Below, one piece after another: positions 13,201 to 27,242 of a stretch of DNA of 64,000 bases; within the stretch, counting starts at the first letter, position 1, and each line of letters opens with the position of its first letter. The DNA lies in NCBI RefSeq assembly GCF_964199755.1, contig NC_133900.1:74880727-74944726 (forward strand), written 5' to 3'. The notes under the pieces are model-generated. The model saw only the letters and a list, made by a program, of their open reading frames with translations, made no database searches and had not been told where the DNA came from. The DNA is from Larus michahellis (taxonomy: Eukaryota; Chordata; Aves; Charadriiformes; Laridae). Position numbers and translations under genes: made by a program.

Positions 13201-16200
13201 CAAGCCTTATTCTGGGAGTGGAAAAAAAAACCAACCCAAACCTATCTGCTTCTGATAGGCCAACTAGAAAAAGCTCTGTCCCAAAAGTGCACCAAACGGC
13301 TAGGTGGCCGTAGTGCCCAAGAAGCGTGTGAAGGGAGTGTTCGGTTGCCAGCGTGATGGTTTCAGCACACTGGACGTGGTGTACTGTCAGGGCTCTTGCA
13401 AGCTTCTGGTTGTAGTGCTGGATACAGTTTGCCTGGATAAAAATCCCATTGAGCACCAGTTTGAAGAGGGAGTGGTTTTGGCAGTGGCCGTTGAGATAAT
13501 TAGCCTAATTTTCTTGAAACCATTGCTTGTCCCAGTAAGGAACAGGCTTCCTGCACCTCCTCACATGAAACCAGTTCTTTGTGCAGCTCCTCCTTAGCTG
13601 GCAGGTGACCTCCTCTGTGCCCCCATCTCCCTTCCCAGAGCTGTCTCTGGGGGTGTCTCCCCCCATCCTGGACTTTTAACATGATACTTCACCTCCATCA
13701 ACACCTTCTCCAGCTTTTGCAAGGCTCCAGTAGAGAAGGGAAGGTGAGTAGCAGATCGAGTTAAAGTCTTTTAATGTTTCATGCCCCTGCCAGGTCTTCT
13801 TCCTGCTGCTCACCTTCATCCCTCCTCTTCACACGGTGAGACAGGGGAACCCATAATCCTGCTGCTCAAGGGACAGAATGCTTTGAAAATAAGCAGTGTA
13901 GTACAAACCCATACATATTTTTAAAAACATGTACCTATTGCACTTTTTACAAGGTGGTTGTAAATTGTTTCATTGTTTACCAATTCCACTGTGTATTTTT
14001 CACATAGGTTCGCTCAGCAAAGGAATGTTTCTGTTTCAGCCTCTGGCAAGGCGAAGCGAAAGCCTGGCTTGCAAAATCACTTCTGCTCGCATTAGAAAAT
14101 GCTTTTTACTGTTATTTGTGGACTTTGGATCAGAAATCCTCAGTGTTGTATGTGTTCCCCCACGACTGCTGTGTAATCAGGCCCTGGTGTTTCAGCAGAA
14201 GAATGCTCCCCGGCCTGCCACCGGAGTGGCGTGCTCCCCATGCACCTGCACAAACCTTCCTGATAAGCCCGCTCTAATCGGCACCTGAAGGAATGTGCTG
14301 TAGATCAGCAGCAAGTTGCCAGCACAGTGGCTCCACTGTATCCTCCAGTTAAGCTGTAACCAATATATAAACAGGAAAAAAAGCCCACTTTTTGTTTACA
14401 ACAAGCAGTGCATAGAGTTGGAGCGGATTGGATTTGTATTTTGAAAAGAGCAAAATTTCAGTGGTTTTCAAACACTTGGATCTGGTTTGGATCCTGCAAC
14501 GCTGGAGAAACTTTGCAGATCTAAATCCAGGCAATTTTACGATTATTAGATTTTTTTTTTTCTCTATGATCTGCAATTCTTCTCATAGATAAGACCAAAT
14601 TATAGTTTTCCCCTTTTTTAAATTTAGGAAAGAATTATAACCATTCTTTCAAAAGCCATATATTTTTATAGCACTTTCTTTTGAGTGTGCGGTGTAATTA
14701 CTTGTCATATATTAACACTTAAGTTATCAGCTGAGATCCAAGCCACATTCTGCTGAATTCCGCACACACTGGTTGTGATCAGGCAGTCTGCATTTTAGTA
14801 AGCTATTCAAATAAAACGTACTAATCGAAGGAGAGAAGTACTTTCCTCACCCAAATACAGGTCACTGCAGGCTCACATGGACCAATAGTTTGGCCCATGC
14901 AATTCAGTGGGATTGAATCTCTATCTGCTGCTCTTCCCCCTCACTGTTACACCATGGATCTTCATCAACTGCTGCAGGTGATAGACCAGCACCTAGGAGG
15001 GTAATTGGTATCCATGGCTCCCTTCATTTAGACAACAGGCTGATCAAGACAGATATTTCTAGGAAGACTAGATTGTTCCGTGAGGTTATTCTTCTCAGAC
15101 ATCCCATATACTTCTAGCTGAATGGTTATCAAGAAATCAGAACAGAGTAAGAGCCAGAATGGGCCCTGCTGCCGGATTTCACAGCGGATGGATGGTGTGG
15201 CTCCGTTAGCAGGCTGCGCGTGGTGTAATGCTCCTTTATTTCATGCCCTGCAGCACTGAAGAATATGCAGACCAGACCAAGACATTGTCTTGTCATGGCA
15301 AAAACCTATACATAAGAGCCTTTTTAAAGTCTCAGCCTCTAAATTGCTTTTTCCCCACTTCCAATATCTTAAAAGCAGATAAGCTCTTACTGAATAGCTT
15401 TCATACAAACTTCTGCTTCTGCTGTCCAAAGAGACAAACAACAGAGCACTGGGGCAATGTCACCGTGAATAAACCGTATCTCCTGGTGACTTGAAGAGCT
15501 TTCCCCACTAAAGATGTTTTCCTGACTCAAGTCCAGACGTGTGATAATGCAGCCCCTTTTGCAGCCACTTTTACTGTGACATCTGAGTAGTTTTGGAGTC
15601 TTGAATCTGTTTATCTCCTCTGTGATAGAGCGGTGCTGCACACAATTTACCCAGTTATAGAGAAGAGCTGCGGTAGCAAGGGAATCAGACTAGAATCTCA
15701 GAAATCACAGACTATCAAAGCATTCCTCGCCCTGTTAATGTATTACTAATGGGGTGGATGCATTTTTTCCCTTTTTTTTCCCTTTTTTTTTTTCCTTTTT
15801 TTTTGTTTTGTTTTGCTTACATTTCCCAGGTGTCTTGGTTTATCACACTTTCTTTGAGAATGTGTAGACTTAAAATCACAACTCGAGTTAAATCCCTGAC
15901 CATTTTTAGCTTGCTTGTTGCCGGTACTGAAGTATCATTTGATGCATTTTGCAATGATTTAATTGTTACCCTCTCCCACGAGGGGAAGGAAGACAACAGA
16001 ACATGCTGTTTTCAGACTGTTACTCCCAAGATTTCGCAAGAGCCAGCCTCTGACCCAGGCTGCATCTCCACCTTGGCAGGATGCACTCTTGTGTGGGGGA
16101 ACCTATAAAGGAGTCCCACCGTGACATGATCTTGAGGTCACCACCACTGCGATCTCAGAACATCCAGCTCTGGATAAATTATAGCCTCGCAAACCTTTCG

Positions 16201-19154
16201 TCTGGCATATACATCACTGCTGCAACAATGGGTTCACAGTGATAGCAGCAGCGGAGGAGATGGCCATAAATGTGACATAGCGTGCGTGCTGCATGCCCTT
16301 AATGGTGACATCAGTTCCCAGCAGGGACGTTGGTGAGAGTCTTCGGGTTCTTTTGAAAACATTAATGAGGGAAGGGAGACTCCAGGATTGCAACTGAATT
16401 CCTGAGTAACCCCTATCAGATTACTCATGGTTCTCCTCTTACTGGGGGCATGGGGGTGTAATTGAAGTGCTTCTCCAAGACCAGCTATGTCCTCCTGCAT
16501 TATTCATAGATACAAACTGGCGTACTTTAGCCTGAAAGACACGTAGGAGGAAAACTCGGTTTGGTCACGGCATGAGACTACCTTAGTTTCTAACGCAGCC
16601 AGCGTGGCTGCGGAGTAACTGGGGAAAGGCTGTGTGTGGTTCTCAGGGAATGCTCTCCTGCCAAGTCACTCACACGGGTGTGGGCAGAGCGATGCTCACA
16701 TGTTCTTCATTTGTGGAAGAGGTGAAATGAAAAAAAAAAACCCAAGCCTTTAAGTAGGGGCCTGTTTTTAATTTCTGATGTGAGCGGTTTGAGTTTTCTT
16801 TCTTTAAGAAGTATTTATAGTGAACATCCTAGGAAGATCCAGCTTCCCTTGGTTTTAAAGACCTGCTGTGTTTCCAAAAAACTCAGAGATGGGAGATGCA
16901 AGGGCAGACCCAGCTCAGAGCTCTGGATGATTCGTGTCCAGCCCCAAGACATGGTCCATTTACAGAACCACTAATGCAGCTTGCTTTACTCGAGTCCTTT
17001 CTGGAATCTGGTCCCAGGTGAAGGGGTTATAAAAGAGCAGCTAGAGATAAAGCCAGTTTGAAAGTGCAAAAGCTCTGGAAAGATGCTTCAATGGATTTTC
17101 TTTCCTGAGTCAACAGGAGCTTGGCTAGAAGAGCCCAGCGAGGAAGCGGGGATATGTGCAGCAAGTATGGTCTCTGTCTGGGTTACTAGTAACACCTTTG
17201 CGTTGTTAGGCAGAAAAAAGAAAACTGTCTTTTGGTTCACTTGTTATGTTTTACTTGCTTTGTTTATTTATTTGCACATCAGCTTCTCAGTCTGAGCAGA
17301 GGAAGGAATTTCTCCTTTTTCATTCACGTTATTGGTGACAGCATCCTCGGGTGTCCATCTTCAAAGTGTAATATTCATTTATTTAAAAATAGGTGCTTTT
17401 AAAATGAAATGGAAATTATTCATACCTATTTTTATTTAGCTTAAGGTTTAAATATTAGACAAAGTTGGACTACGTAACACCTTTTAGACAAAGAAGCCCC
17501 TGCAAATATCTCTTTATATTAGGTACTGTTACCCAAAGTCTCAGTGATGTGGCAGTCAATAGATACACGTATCTATATCCACTTTCCCTGTAGTTAAATA
17601 AACTTTTAAAGCAAATGCTCCATTAGCTCCTGACCATCAATCTTAACGTAATAATGGGGCTGTTTCAAGCCAGATAGGCTTTTCCCCCCTATTCTATTAA
17701 AATATTTACATTGTAATAACTCAGTCGGGTTTTTTTTCCAAATGGAAGGCCTGTAAGTGGGTGAAAAGTATTTTAAAGCAGGGTGAGACTGAAGGGACGT
17801 GACATGTTATTGAATTAAGGGCCTTAGAAGGTGAGGGCTGTGCAGTCATAAATTCCAGGAATGCGGATGTGACTTTCTGAGTGTGTATATGAAGTTGACA
17901 GAGTTTGACAGCTACCATCTGTGAACAATAATGTATAGAGAAGCAGGGCTACATGATGCAGGCTGGAATGTACCTATCAGGCTCTGAGGACTATAACAAT
18001 TTACTACTCATTATCAGCAACCGTGGTCATGATTAGCTGCAGGGGTTGGAATGAAACTTGGAAATTATGAGAACAAAGTTCCTCTTGTTAAAGCAGAGTA
18101 ATTAGTTTAATACATACAAGGAGAAAACAGGCAGGAGACTTCCTTTTTTTTTTTTTTATTTTTATTAAGTGTTTACCATCCCGGCCCTGCTCAGAACACT
18201 AAAACACTGCACAGTGAAAATGGATAGACTGTTACTTCTTTCTGCATCGCTTGAAATATGAGAAAATGGCTATTTTGTATTCATGGCCTTACTATTCCAG
18301 GCTTTCCTCAACTCTACAATCTTTGCAGCAGAGAATGGCAGAGACATAATTATGTGATAACGGTGTTTATGCTACATTTGTTGATCAAAGCTCATTTCTT
18401 GTGGTCTGTACTTTTCTGTACTCCATCAGAGCATAGCATTTTGGCCAAAGTATACCTTTGAGCCACAGCATCTTGTAAGGAAAATCTCTGTTTCCAAAAA
18501 GCGGTCTTTGCTGTTTTCTCAGTAGTGCTTATTGCAAACAAATCTGTGTTTTCCCACAGTTTTGTATTTTTTCTTGGTAAACACCATCATGTACAGTGCA
18601 GCTGGAGCCCCAGAGAAGTATTGTGAATTCTCATTTGAGGTTGCTCAAGTAGACTGTCTGTCATGATCGAGAGACAGCTTATTGCTTAGCGTAACCTGGC
18701 ATGGGTCAGTCCTACATGAAATCGTGTTTATACAAGCTGAGAATCTGTCCCAGAAAATCAAGGAAATTATCAGATAAGAAACAGAAAACATACCGTCTCC
18801 GTCATGCATATCTCAATGCCCACAATAATATATATTCCCATTCTTTTCCTGCAAGCATTTGCTTTTCTTACAAAAACGACATCAATCCTAGTCTACATGC
18901 AATAGCAAACTCCGACAGCAGTTTTAGCTCCAACAACAAGGTGTCCAGATTTCTAGGAAGGGCATTTGACTTTGAAAAACATCCAGCAAAAACAACACAT
19001 AGAAAGAGAGAAGCAGCAGGAAGTCTATTGAGCAAGAAAGATACCATCCATCCTCTGTTAGTTGAAAGAGAAAGGTTAAGGTTTGTTTGAGAAGAATGTG
19101 TGAGCAGACAAGAAAAGTATAGTAAGCAGTTCCTGTGATAGATGGCTTAAATTT
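10294..19154. other. intergenic DNA without recognised genes
   Basis: No coding exon can be supported. A CAAA-rich simple stretch lies at 11343-11390, a T-rich run with C interruptions at 15767-15820, and a T run at 18145-18160. The segment 17340-17465 is very AT-rich with homeobox-like TAAT/ATTA and TTATTCAT strings and resembles a conserved non-coding element. The open frame at 13304-13597 (97 codons) has no recognisable domain. Confidence 0.55.
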
Positions 19155-19216
19155 AGTTGTTCCTGCCTGGGGTGGGGGTGGTGGGGCTGGACTATGTGAC
19201 CTTGTTGGGTCCCTTT
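19155..19216 (+). mobile_element. CR1 3' tail remnant
   Basis: The order of words matches the CR1 3' UTR end: gttcctgcc, then a G-rich block, then gggctggacta, tgacctt and gggtccctt. The final ATTCTATGA repeats and everything upstream are lost. It is diverged, so it is probably an old copy. Confidence 0.55.
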
Positions 19217-22200
19217 TACTGCTGTTGTAGCAGCAAAAGATGAGAGTTTCTCTCAGCTGGAAAGGTTGCATGTTATTTCATTAAATGTTTTAGAAAAACA
19301 TACACCCGTGAGGTTATCAAGAGAAAGCCATTAATATAGAGGTGTTGCCTTCACGTAAAGTGACTGACTTGCACAGACACGACTTAAAGGTGTGTCTGTT
19401 GCAGTCATGGACATGCATCTTATCTCCTGGACAAACCCACCTACCCCGAGTTTGGGATTGGCATGTTTCTAATATCCAGGTTAGCTTGGTATGTTTTTTC
19501 TGCCTTGAGATGACTGCAGGCTGAACATGCCATTAAGATGGCAAAGAGCTGTGACAAGTGGGATAAGGTAAGCCTCTTTTCTTTTGTGTTCCTCAACTGG
19601 ATTGAAAATTTGACTTACACCAGTCAATGCATACATGGCCTTGCTAGCAGATCAGGACCTTTTTCCTGATCAGATCATGTTCAAGTAAATATAGTGGAAA
19701 GAAATCAGTTTAACATGTCCTTCAACATTTTTTTTTTATTTTTCCTTTGGACAAACTGTATCTCAAAAATGGGAGATAGATGTGTAGGTTAGATTTTTAA
19801 TGGAAACAATTTGTTTTTCAGTGGAGAAAAAATATTTTTTTCCAACTAGCTCTAATCAGCATTGCTGAAAAGTGCAGTTTCTGAAGGGAATTGACACGCA
19901 GGTGACTGGTGTTGGTGTGGAGAGGGGCAGGAGTGTAATGATTCAGTGTTGTGGTGACTTACGTTGACAGTGATAAATTCGGGTTGGATCCTGTATAATT
20001 GACAGGGAAGTGATAGCCACTGGACTGGCAAAGCATGGACATAGCAACCTGCTGTTTCTAATGCTAACGATGTGCCATTTTGTGCCTTGTTTTCTTGTTC
20101 AGAGCCTGTTCAGGTGCCTGCCAACCCGAATTAGTGGTGATCACCTCCCTCCTCCCCTTACACTAGGCTCCCCTGTTGCTTTGCCGTATTTGTACAACGT
20201 CTGACACAATGCAATTAATAGTCTTAGTGATGATTGTTTAAAAATAAGTTAAACAATAGTGAGGAGACATTAACTGGACCTTCTGGTCACTACTTACTAG
20301 GCTGGATTTGAGACAGTCTAAAGACAAATAGTTTCTCTGGCCATTTCTGGTGTTGTATCCAGTCATTCCCCAAATGCTTTGGTATTTAGATATCACCCAC
20401 AGAGACACAGGCTGCCAAATAACCAATAACAAATATTAGTCAGGGACCGAGATGGGTTTTAGTGTTCTGCAAACTTTCCTCCCAGCAGATCTTTCTCAAC
20501 AGGTCCTGTTCTCTTGGTACCACAGTTGAAATGGAAGTGATATGCAAAATGAACCATCAGCCAACTGTCTGTGGTTTGGTGTTGCATGCAATCAGTTTTG
20601 CCCCTAGCTTGTTCAGCTTTCAGTTGGGTGAGGGGGAGCTCCATTAATTAGGCATCGTTATCATTTGCGTCTACTGCCTGCGAGACAGAAAGCATTCCTA
20701 CACAACGCAGGATGGACTGACACAGACTGGAGCACAAACTAGCAACCCAAATATAAACCACCCCGGGGCTCCGCACGGATGTTACAGAGACACGCTGGTG
20801 TGGAAAACCCTTTCTACCTGCTATGTTTTTGCTGCTATTGTTATCTGTATTAGCAAGATAAAAGCTTGTTGAGGTTTATCATGCTATTCTGTGTCCCTTA
20901 TTTTGCTGTGTAGATGTTTCCAAAGGCATTAAAGCTTTTGAGACTACAGCAGCCTGTAAAAGAGAATAATTTTCTAAGCCTGCCTGTCTAGTGCAGGTAA
21001 TCTACTGCATTCCTTCAAAGCAGTAAAGAAAATAGCAATGGGACTGAAATTGCCTGTAATTTTCCTCCTAGCATTTTGTAACTGGAGTATTACCATGTTA
21101 TTTTACCTCTCTCTTTTATGTGGGAGCAGTTTCTGAGGCTTCAGGATTACATTTCTCTAAAAAGTCTTTCTTTATATGCTTTAAAAATTCAGTATCACAT
21201 CAAAGTTGTTAAAGAAGCTACCAAACATTTTACTAACATGTTACAAGTATTTTTTAGCTTTACCAGCATTTGTTCTTCTCCCTATCCCAACAAGCCAGTA
21301 GTGCAGCGGGACTGGGCAGTCTGACCTCATTCCCTACGTTTTGCTCATTTTACAATCTGCTGTCAGCCAGGAATTTATCTTAAAATTTCCCCCAGCTCCT
21401 AGTTCTCCTTTGCATTCAAGCTGTCTTGTAGTGATTAACCAATTTATAAACGCAGTAGGAATTGCTACCAATAATGGGTCTAACCATCTATAAGATGGTA
21501 ATATCTCACATGTTTTGCGGCTACTTCGGGCTCGGCAAGTTCAACCCCAACAGCTTCCAGAGTTAACACATTAATTTCTGTAATGTGGTTTTGAGACATT
21601 GTTGGGTTGTTGGGATTTTTAACCCGCTTTATTGCTTTTGATTAAGGAATAAGTTTCTGAAGAGATTTTCAAAATGTGCAACACAGGTCCAACTCAGCAA
21701 CTACTAAGTGATAAAGTTTTCCTTGATTTTCACTGTTCCATGCTCTTCTTTGCCTCTGTATTCCCATGACACAAAACTGTATATCTTAGAGGACAAAAGG
21801 TTAGTTCTAAAGGATCAGCTACCTTATTGTTGCCCGCCCTTGCAAAATGTTTATGTTTAGTTTTACTGGAGAGTAATATTCCTTTCCACTGAATGCAGCT
21901 TTTCAAAACATTTTTATTTCCGTTTAAGATCTGATATAAACCTTAATCTTTGTGCAGGGTTCTAATATGCTGAGTATGCACCGATGTTTGGAAAGAAGTA
22001 CAAACACCTTTTATTCTGTGTAACTTTTACCTTGTTTAACTGAATTATTTCTAAGATGGCCTTTCTCGGGTTTCAGGTACAAGGGAGACCTTAGGGTACA
22101 AGTGTCGTGGTTCCTTTGGGGTTAATGTCCAGCGACATCCCTGGGTAACCAGAAAATGGATTCAAGAGTAAAACCTGATGCTGTCCTTTTAATGAGAAAT

Positions 22201-25200
22201 CTGATCATAAATAAGAAAGCATCGGCCTACAAAAATGGGCTGGGGGAGCATTAAACATCTCTGGCAGACAGGCCAGCATTAGCAGCGAGCCTGGGGTGCA
22301 GGACACACGCAGGCATGTTGCCTTGTCCCCATATCCTGGCTACTAGCTCCCTGCTTGTCAATTAAGAGGTAATTGAACTTGACCTGCGCTCCCTCTCTGA
22401 GCATTTCAGAGGTCTGGATCATTGTCAGTCTCTGTCCCCTGCTGTTCTCAAGAGCAGAGCCAGCAGGGGGGAGAAAATGAACACCATGAAATGCGTGCAC
22501 TTGCCCATGACCTTAATAAATTCACACCCCACACACCCTTCCCCGCAAGCTGGTTATTGTTAGGCTGCTCCGCTGCTGAGTTGGCAATTTTTGAGCCCCA
22601 GTTTAGAGGACTGCAGAGCTTACCTGCGGCTGTAAGAGTTAGAAAATGGGACTGGTCTGTGCAGCTGTCTGGTTTTTGGACTGCCCCGTATTTCACCTAG
22701 CACAAGAGGGCTCCAGGGGAGGTCTGAACAGTTGCCACAGTGCGTATGGCTCATTATAATAATAAAGGTTGACTCGGGCTTGCTTCCAGTCTGTGCTTTA
22801 ATGAGAGATAGGAGGTTGCATTCATCAGCAGCATAACAACCCCTGCTTTTCCAGCTAGAAGTATTAATGGATCATTGGTTTGTCTCTGCTCATGTGGGAT
22901 ATGGCATTCTAGCAACAGTCATTGGATCGGTTTTCTTGAGAAACCTTTTATTTTTCAAGAGGGGGGTCTGTTCATGCCAATTATTCTCACAGCAGGGATG
23001 GAAGATATAGACTTAAACTCCTCTTACAATTCAGAGACAGCAATTTCAAATAGTTATCAGGCAAATTGAGACTGAAGGCCTCCGTATTTCATTAAATAAC
23101 AAGTACAGTTTTTTCATTTCCTCCCCCCTCCCTGAATATTTAGTGCTGTAAAAGATGGGATAAAAATATGTAAGGTCTTCTGGAAGCAGATTGCACCTAA
23201 AGCCTCCTTCCTTCATTTGAATGCCCATATTAGTGGACAACATAGAGAGGTGCTTTCTTGCTTGCTCTCTCTCTCTCTCTGGCCCTCTGAAGCTTGTTTC
23301 TTTTCTGTTCTACCACTCTGCTGCGAGAGAAGAGGCAGGGAATGCCCTGTCTCCATAGAAGTATGCAGTCCAGTGGCTGAAGAAGAATTCTGAAGGGGGC
23401 AATATATGTCTTTGAATCATCTCAGGCTGAGGAGAGCACTGAATATAGGTCTCTTGCTTTCTAGATGAGCACTTGAACCTCTAGGCAGCCATGGGCACTC
23501 ATAGGCAGCCTCCATCACTCTGCCCTCTGAGGAGATAAAAAAGAGCTGAACATCTGCACCCAAAGAATCAACCTGTGTCTTTGAGCATGACTATCCCCAA
23601 GTCTCTAGTAAAGCTAGGTCTAAGAAACTTCACAGCACCGGTGTTCACGCAACCAAGGACATCATGCCACCCTACATCATTTTGGACATGATGAATGGGC
23701 TGGTTTGGTATAAAAGAATCATCCTTCCTACTGACTCTGGTTGATAGCAAAGTCCTTGTGAAGCTCTGTGGGCCACAGACATTCCCATGGATGTCCTCCT
23801 GAAGCTACTTTGGCCATCTCCCAGGAGAGGAGCACCACGGACACAACACCTAGGGGCAGAGCCTCCAGGCTTTTTACCTCATCCTCGATTCAGCAGTCAA
23901 TGGTTATCTCTGCCATCTTGCCAAGCTGATAGAAGTTAATCCCTGCCAGGGAGTCATGGGACTTCACTCCCAGAAAGCTCCCCCAACTTTCATCCTTTGC
24001 CAGCACAACCTGGCCTCCCCTGCATACTGATAGCACCTGCACATGTTTTTGCAAGCCACCATTTTACTAACGATGTATCACACCTTGATAGTGCTCTTCA
24101 TCCACCCACCTTAGAGCACTTGATGATGATGGGAAACATTATTGCCTCGTTCCAGAGACGGGGAAAATGAGGAACCAGGCAATTCAGCTTGCTTTTGATA
24201 TAAATCAGAGCTGGAAGTAATACAGTATTACAGGAAACAGCTAGGTGAATGTTTCAATATTTATGGTCCACTGGAGAGGGCTAACTACATGTGTTATAGC
24301 TAGGTGAAGAGCAGAGCATGTTTTAGAAATGCACACTCTGTGGCCATGATTTATACACCCCAAAATATCTACCAGCAGGCTTGGAAGATGGGAAGGGAGA
24401 AGAGAGGGGAAGGAAAATGGGAAAGAAGCTTCCTGAACTGAGCATAAAGTGCTTTCTTGATTTTCCTGCGATTAGGAAATCAGCTACATGTACCTTTTTT
24501 CCCCCCCCCCAATAATATTTTTATTTACAGCGTGTTTACTCTTGGTAAAACTGACCGAATACTGGGGACTCCAAGAAGCAAGATGTAGAAAGTCATTAGG
24601 AGGAGGCTGAAGAAACCTCCCAGAGCAACGGGGCTGATCCAAGAGCTCATATGGTTCTTGTATCAGTGGTCTTGTTTGGGCTTTCTTGCAGAGTCCTGCT
24701 AATCTTACTCTGGCTCTCTCAAAAAACCACTATGTACCACAAAAACACAGGCTGCTAGTACTTGATATGGCACATATTGCTTCCATTTGTCTCCTTGAAA
24801 GATATTGTATATCTTTACCTGCAGTTTGTCTTTTCCATGGGCTGAAGTACGCCTGAGCTCGGAGGAGCTTCCCTTAGTTGTGACTACAGTGTGTGCCGGT
24901 TGGGTCTGCTCTTTCTTCCCAAAGGGCTGCAAGGCAGGACAAGTCAGCTGAACCTGGCAGATGAACAAAAGCCGGTCGGCGACTGTAAGAAAAACAGCTG
25001 CTCCACGGTTTGGAAGCTGTTGCTAGATCGCACGGTGAATCAGAGCGTGTCCCCTGCTGCTTCCCAACAGCTCCGCTCCTGAGAGCACAGTCTTGCAGTG
25101 AGGCCAAAAACAAGCCTCATAGCGTATGAGTTTTCACCTTGTAATAACAGCTTCATTTTCTAGACGTGAAGTATATGTCCTCCAGTAATATGTGATGAAA

Positions 25201-27242
25201 TGTAAATTGTACGTGTTCTGTATCCAGCCTTGTTGCCCGCGCTGGCAGTCTCCTCCTGGGAGCCTCCACAGCCCCCCGCACCCGCGATGCTTATGTTGCC
25301 TCATACATCCTCTGACAAAGCTGTGCTTGAAGCCACAAATTTCACCCACAAGCAACCAGCAGTTTCTTGCATGATGACAGACCTTTGTGGCAATTAGCCA
25401 GGGGAAAATATGTGAAAAGACGTAGAGGGGAAAAAAAAAACAAAACAAAATAGAAAAAAACCCTTTTGAGAGTGAACAGACTAACTTCTCCTGAGAGCCA
25501 GGGCTTCCTGACCTCAGACCCAGGCTGCTTCACGTCTCGCACAGCATCACCGCTGCGTGCCAGTGCCCATGCCACCGGTGGGACCGTGAGATAGTGCACA
25601 TCCAAACCTGGGTCTGGCTCTGCGCTCCTCTCGGCACCTCCGGGGCAGCAGCCAGCAGCTGTCTTGGGTGTCCCGTCAGCACAGGCTGGGGACGGGGGAG
25701 GCTTTGGCTTCTTGCCCAGCAAGCCCTCAGATGCGAGGGTGGCCTGGCACAGAAGCCTGCAGGAGTGTCGCCAATGTGGGAGCAGCGCTTTTGGCTCAGG
25801 ATGCCAAAAGACAGCTCGAGGCACGGGGCGGGGGCGAGCAGACATGTGCAAAGGCTGGGCTTGGTCTATGGGTTTGTATGGGACAGGAAGGTGGGGGAAG
25901 GCACGGAGCCTGCTAGGACTTGGCTCGGTGCTAGGGTTGGTGTCATAAGGATGGAGCGAGGGGACTGGGACATGCTTTGTCCCGAGGTGTGACCAGAGGA
26001 AGGTCCTTGATCACTGCTGTTTGAAGTGTCCGCTATCTCATTACACCTTGGTACCCACTGCTGCCAGTGGTGGCACTCTAACAAGTAGACTTTGGGCACC
26101 TTGGATCTAGGGAGACACTCACCTCCTGGAGGCCCTGAGCCAAAGCCACCAAGCTCCAGAAACCTTGGTGATGTCGGTAAGCTTCAGATCTGGCTGTGTG
26201 CTGAAACTGGGCTGAACTGAGCAAAGAGAAAGGTTTCTTACCTCTTCTGATCTCCCCGTTCCACCTCTGGCTGCCCGTACACCTTGGGGCAACAGTCAGT
26301 CTGTGTTCTGAGGCAGGTGAACTCTGCGTTTCCTTCCGCGGTGTGGACTGCAGGAGTCAATGGTCGCCGGCAGAGCCGGGAGGTTGGGCTGGCAGCAGGG
26401 CTCAGCTCCCAGCACAGGAATGTCGCTGCATATCGCTGCTGTAAAACTCTGAGGATGTAATGATTGAAGCAACTCCCCACAGAACACAGCAGTATGGCAT
26501 CCTTTAAGAAACCTGTGCATTATGGACTGCAAAATATTATAGGGCGAATGCATTCTTCCTAGACCCCTCACTTTCCGGAGTACAACCACAGGCTCTGTGT
26601 CCAGCCTGCCCCCCGTGTCTGTCTCTCTCCCCATCACAAGTGCCGGCTGCAATTCACTTTCACTTCTTTTGCAGAATTTGTTTTCCATTCTCTACTTGTT
26701 GCATGTTTCTTTTCTCCTATTTGAAGAGCTTTTCCCTGAAAATATGTTGGGCACTTTTTCAAGTTCAAGTGGAACTACAAGCCTGAAACACGAACCAAGA
26801 CTCACATGATTTGCCTTTGTATTTTATTTAAAACAATAAGACATGATAAATAAAATATCCTTGCTTAGTACTACTTTACCAGCTAAAATACAGTCTGTCC
26901 TAGTGTTAGGAAAAATTGTAAGCTAAATTGGCATAAATGAGCTGCTGTACAGCTTCCAGAGAGTCTTGAAAAAAAATGTTTCTTTCCGTAAATGCAATCT
27001 CTTATTATAACTCCGAACGAAGGTTTCTACTCCTGAAAATGATTTGCTAGTCAAAGAAAGTGGGACATTCATTAATAAATGTAAATGTTGGTTTAGAAGA
27101 TACTATATGAGTAGAGTTAGAGAAAATTATGCTCTATAGTAGTCTCAGCCAGTTTTTCTTTTTTTTCCCCAAGAATATTTTTACTGAGCACTGACTTTTT
27201 TTCAGGAGTTTTTATCTCAGAGTTAATTATAACATTACAATT
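19217..27242. other. intergenic DNA without recognised genes
   Basis: No exon is supported. A short CT microsatellite lies at about 23264-23281 and a C run at 24503-24512. The segment 25500-25950 is GC-richer and is open for 169 codons on minus and 132 on plus, but the translations look like low-selection, Ala/Gly/Pro-rich chance frames. The segment 23330-24100 is CCT-rich and differs in texture from its flanks; it may be an old, unrecognised repeat. Confidence 0.5.

Noticed and set aside
13304-13597. 97-codon frame starting MAVVPKKRVKG
   Set aside because: No family resemblance beyond a few residues, and no exon signals at either end.
25342-25992. Open frames of 169 and 132 codons on opposite strands
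   Set aside because: They overlap each other in GC-rich DNA and have chance-like composition and no motif.
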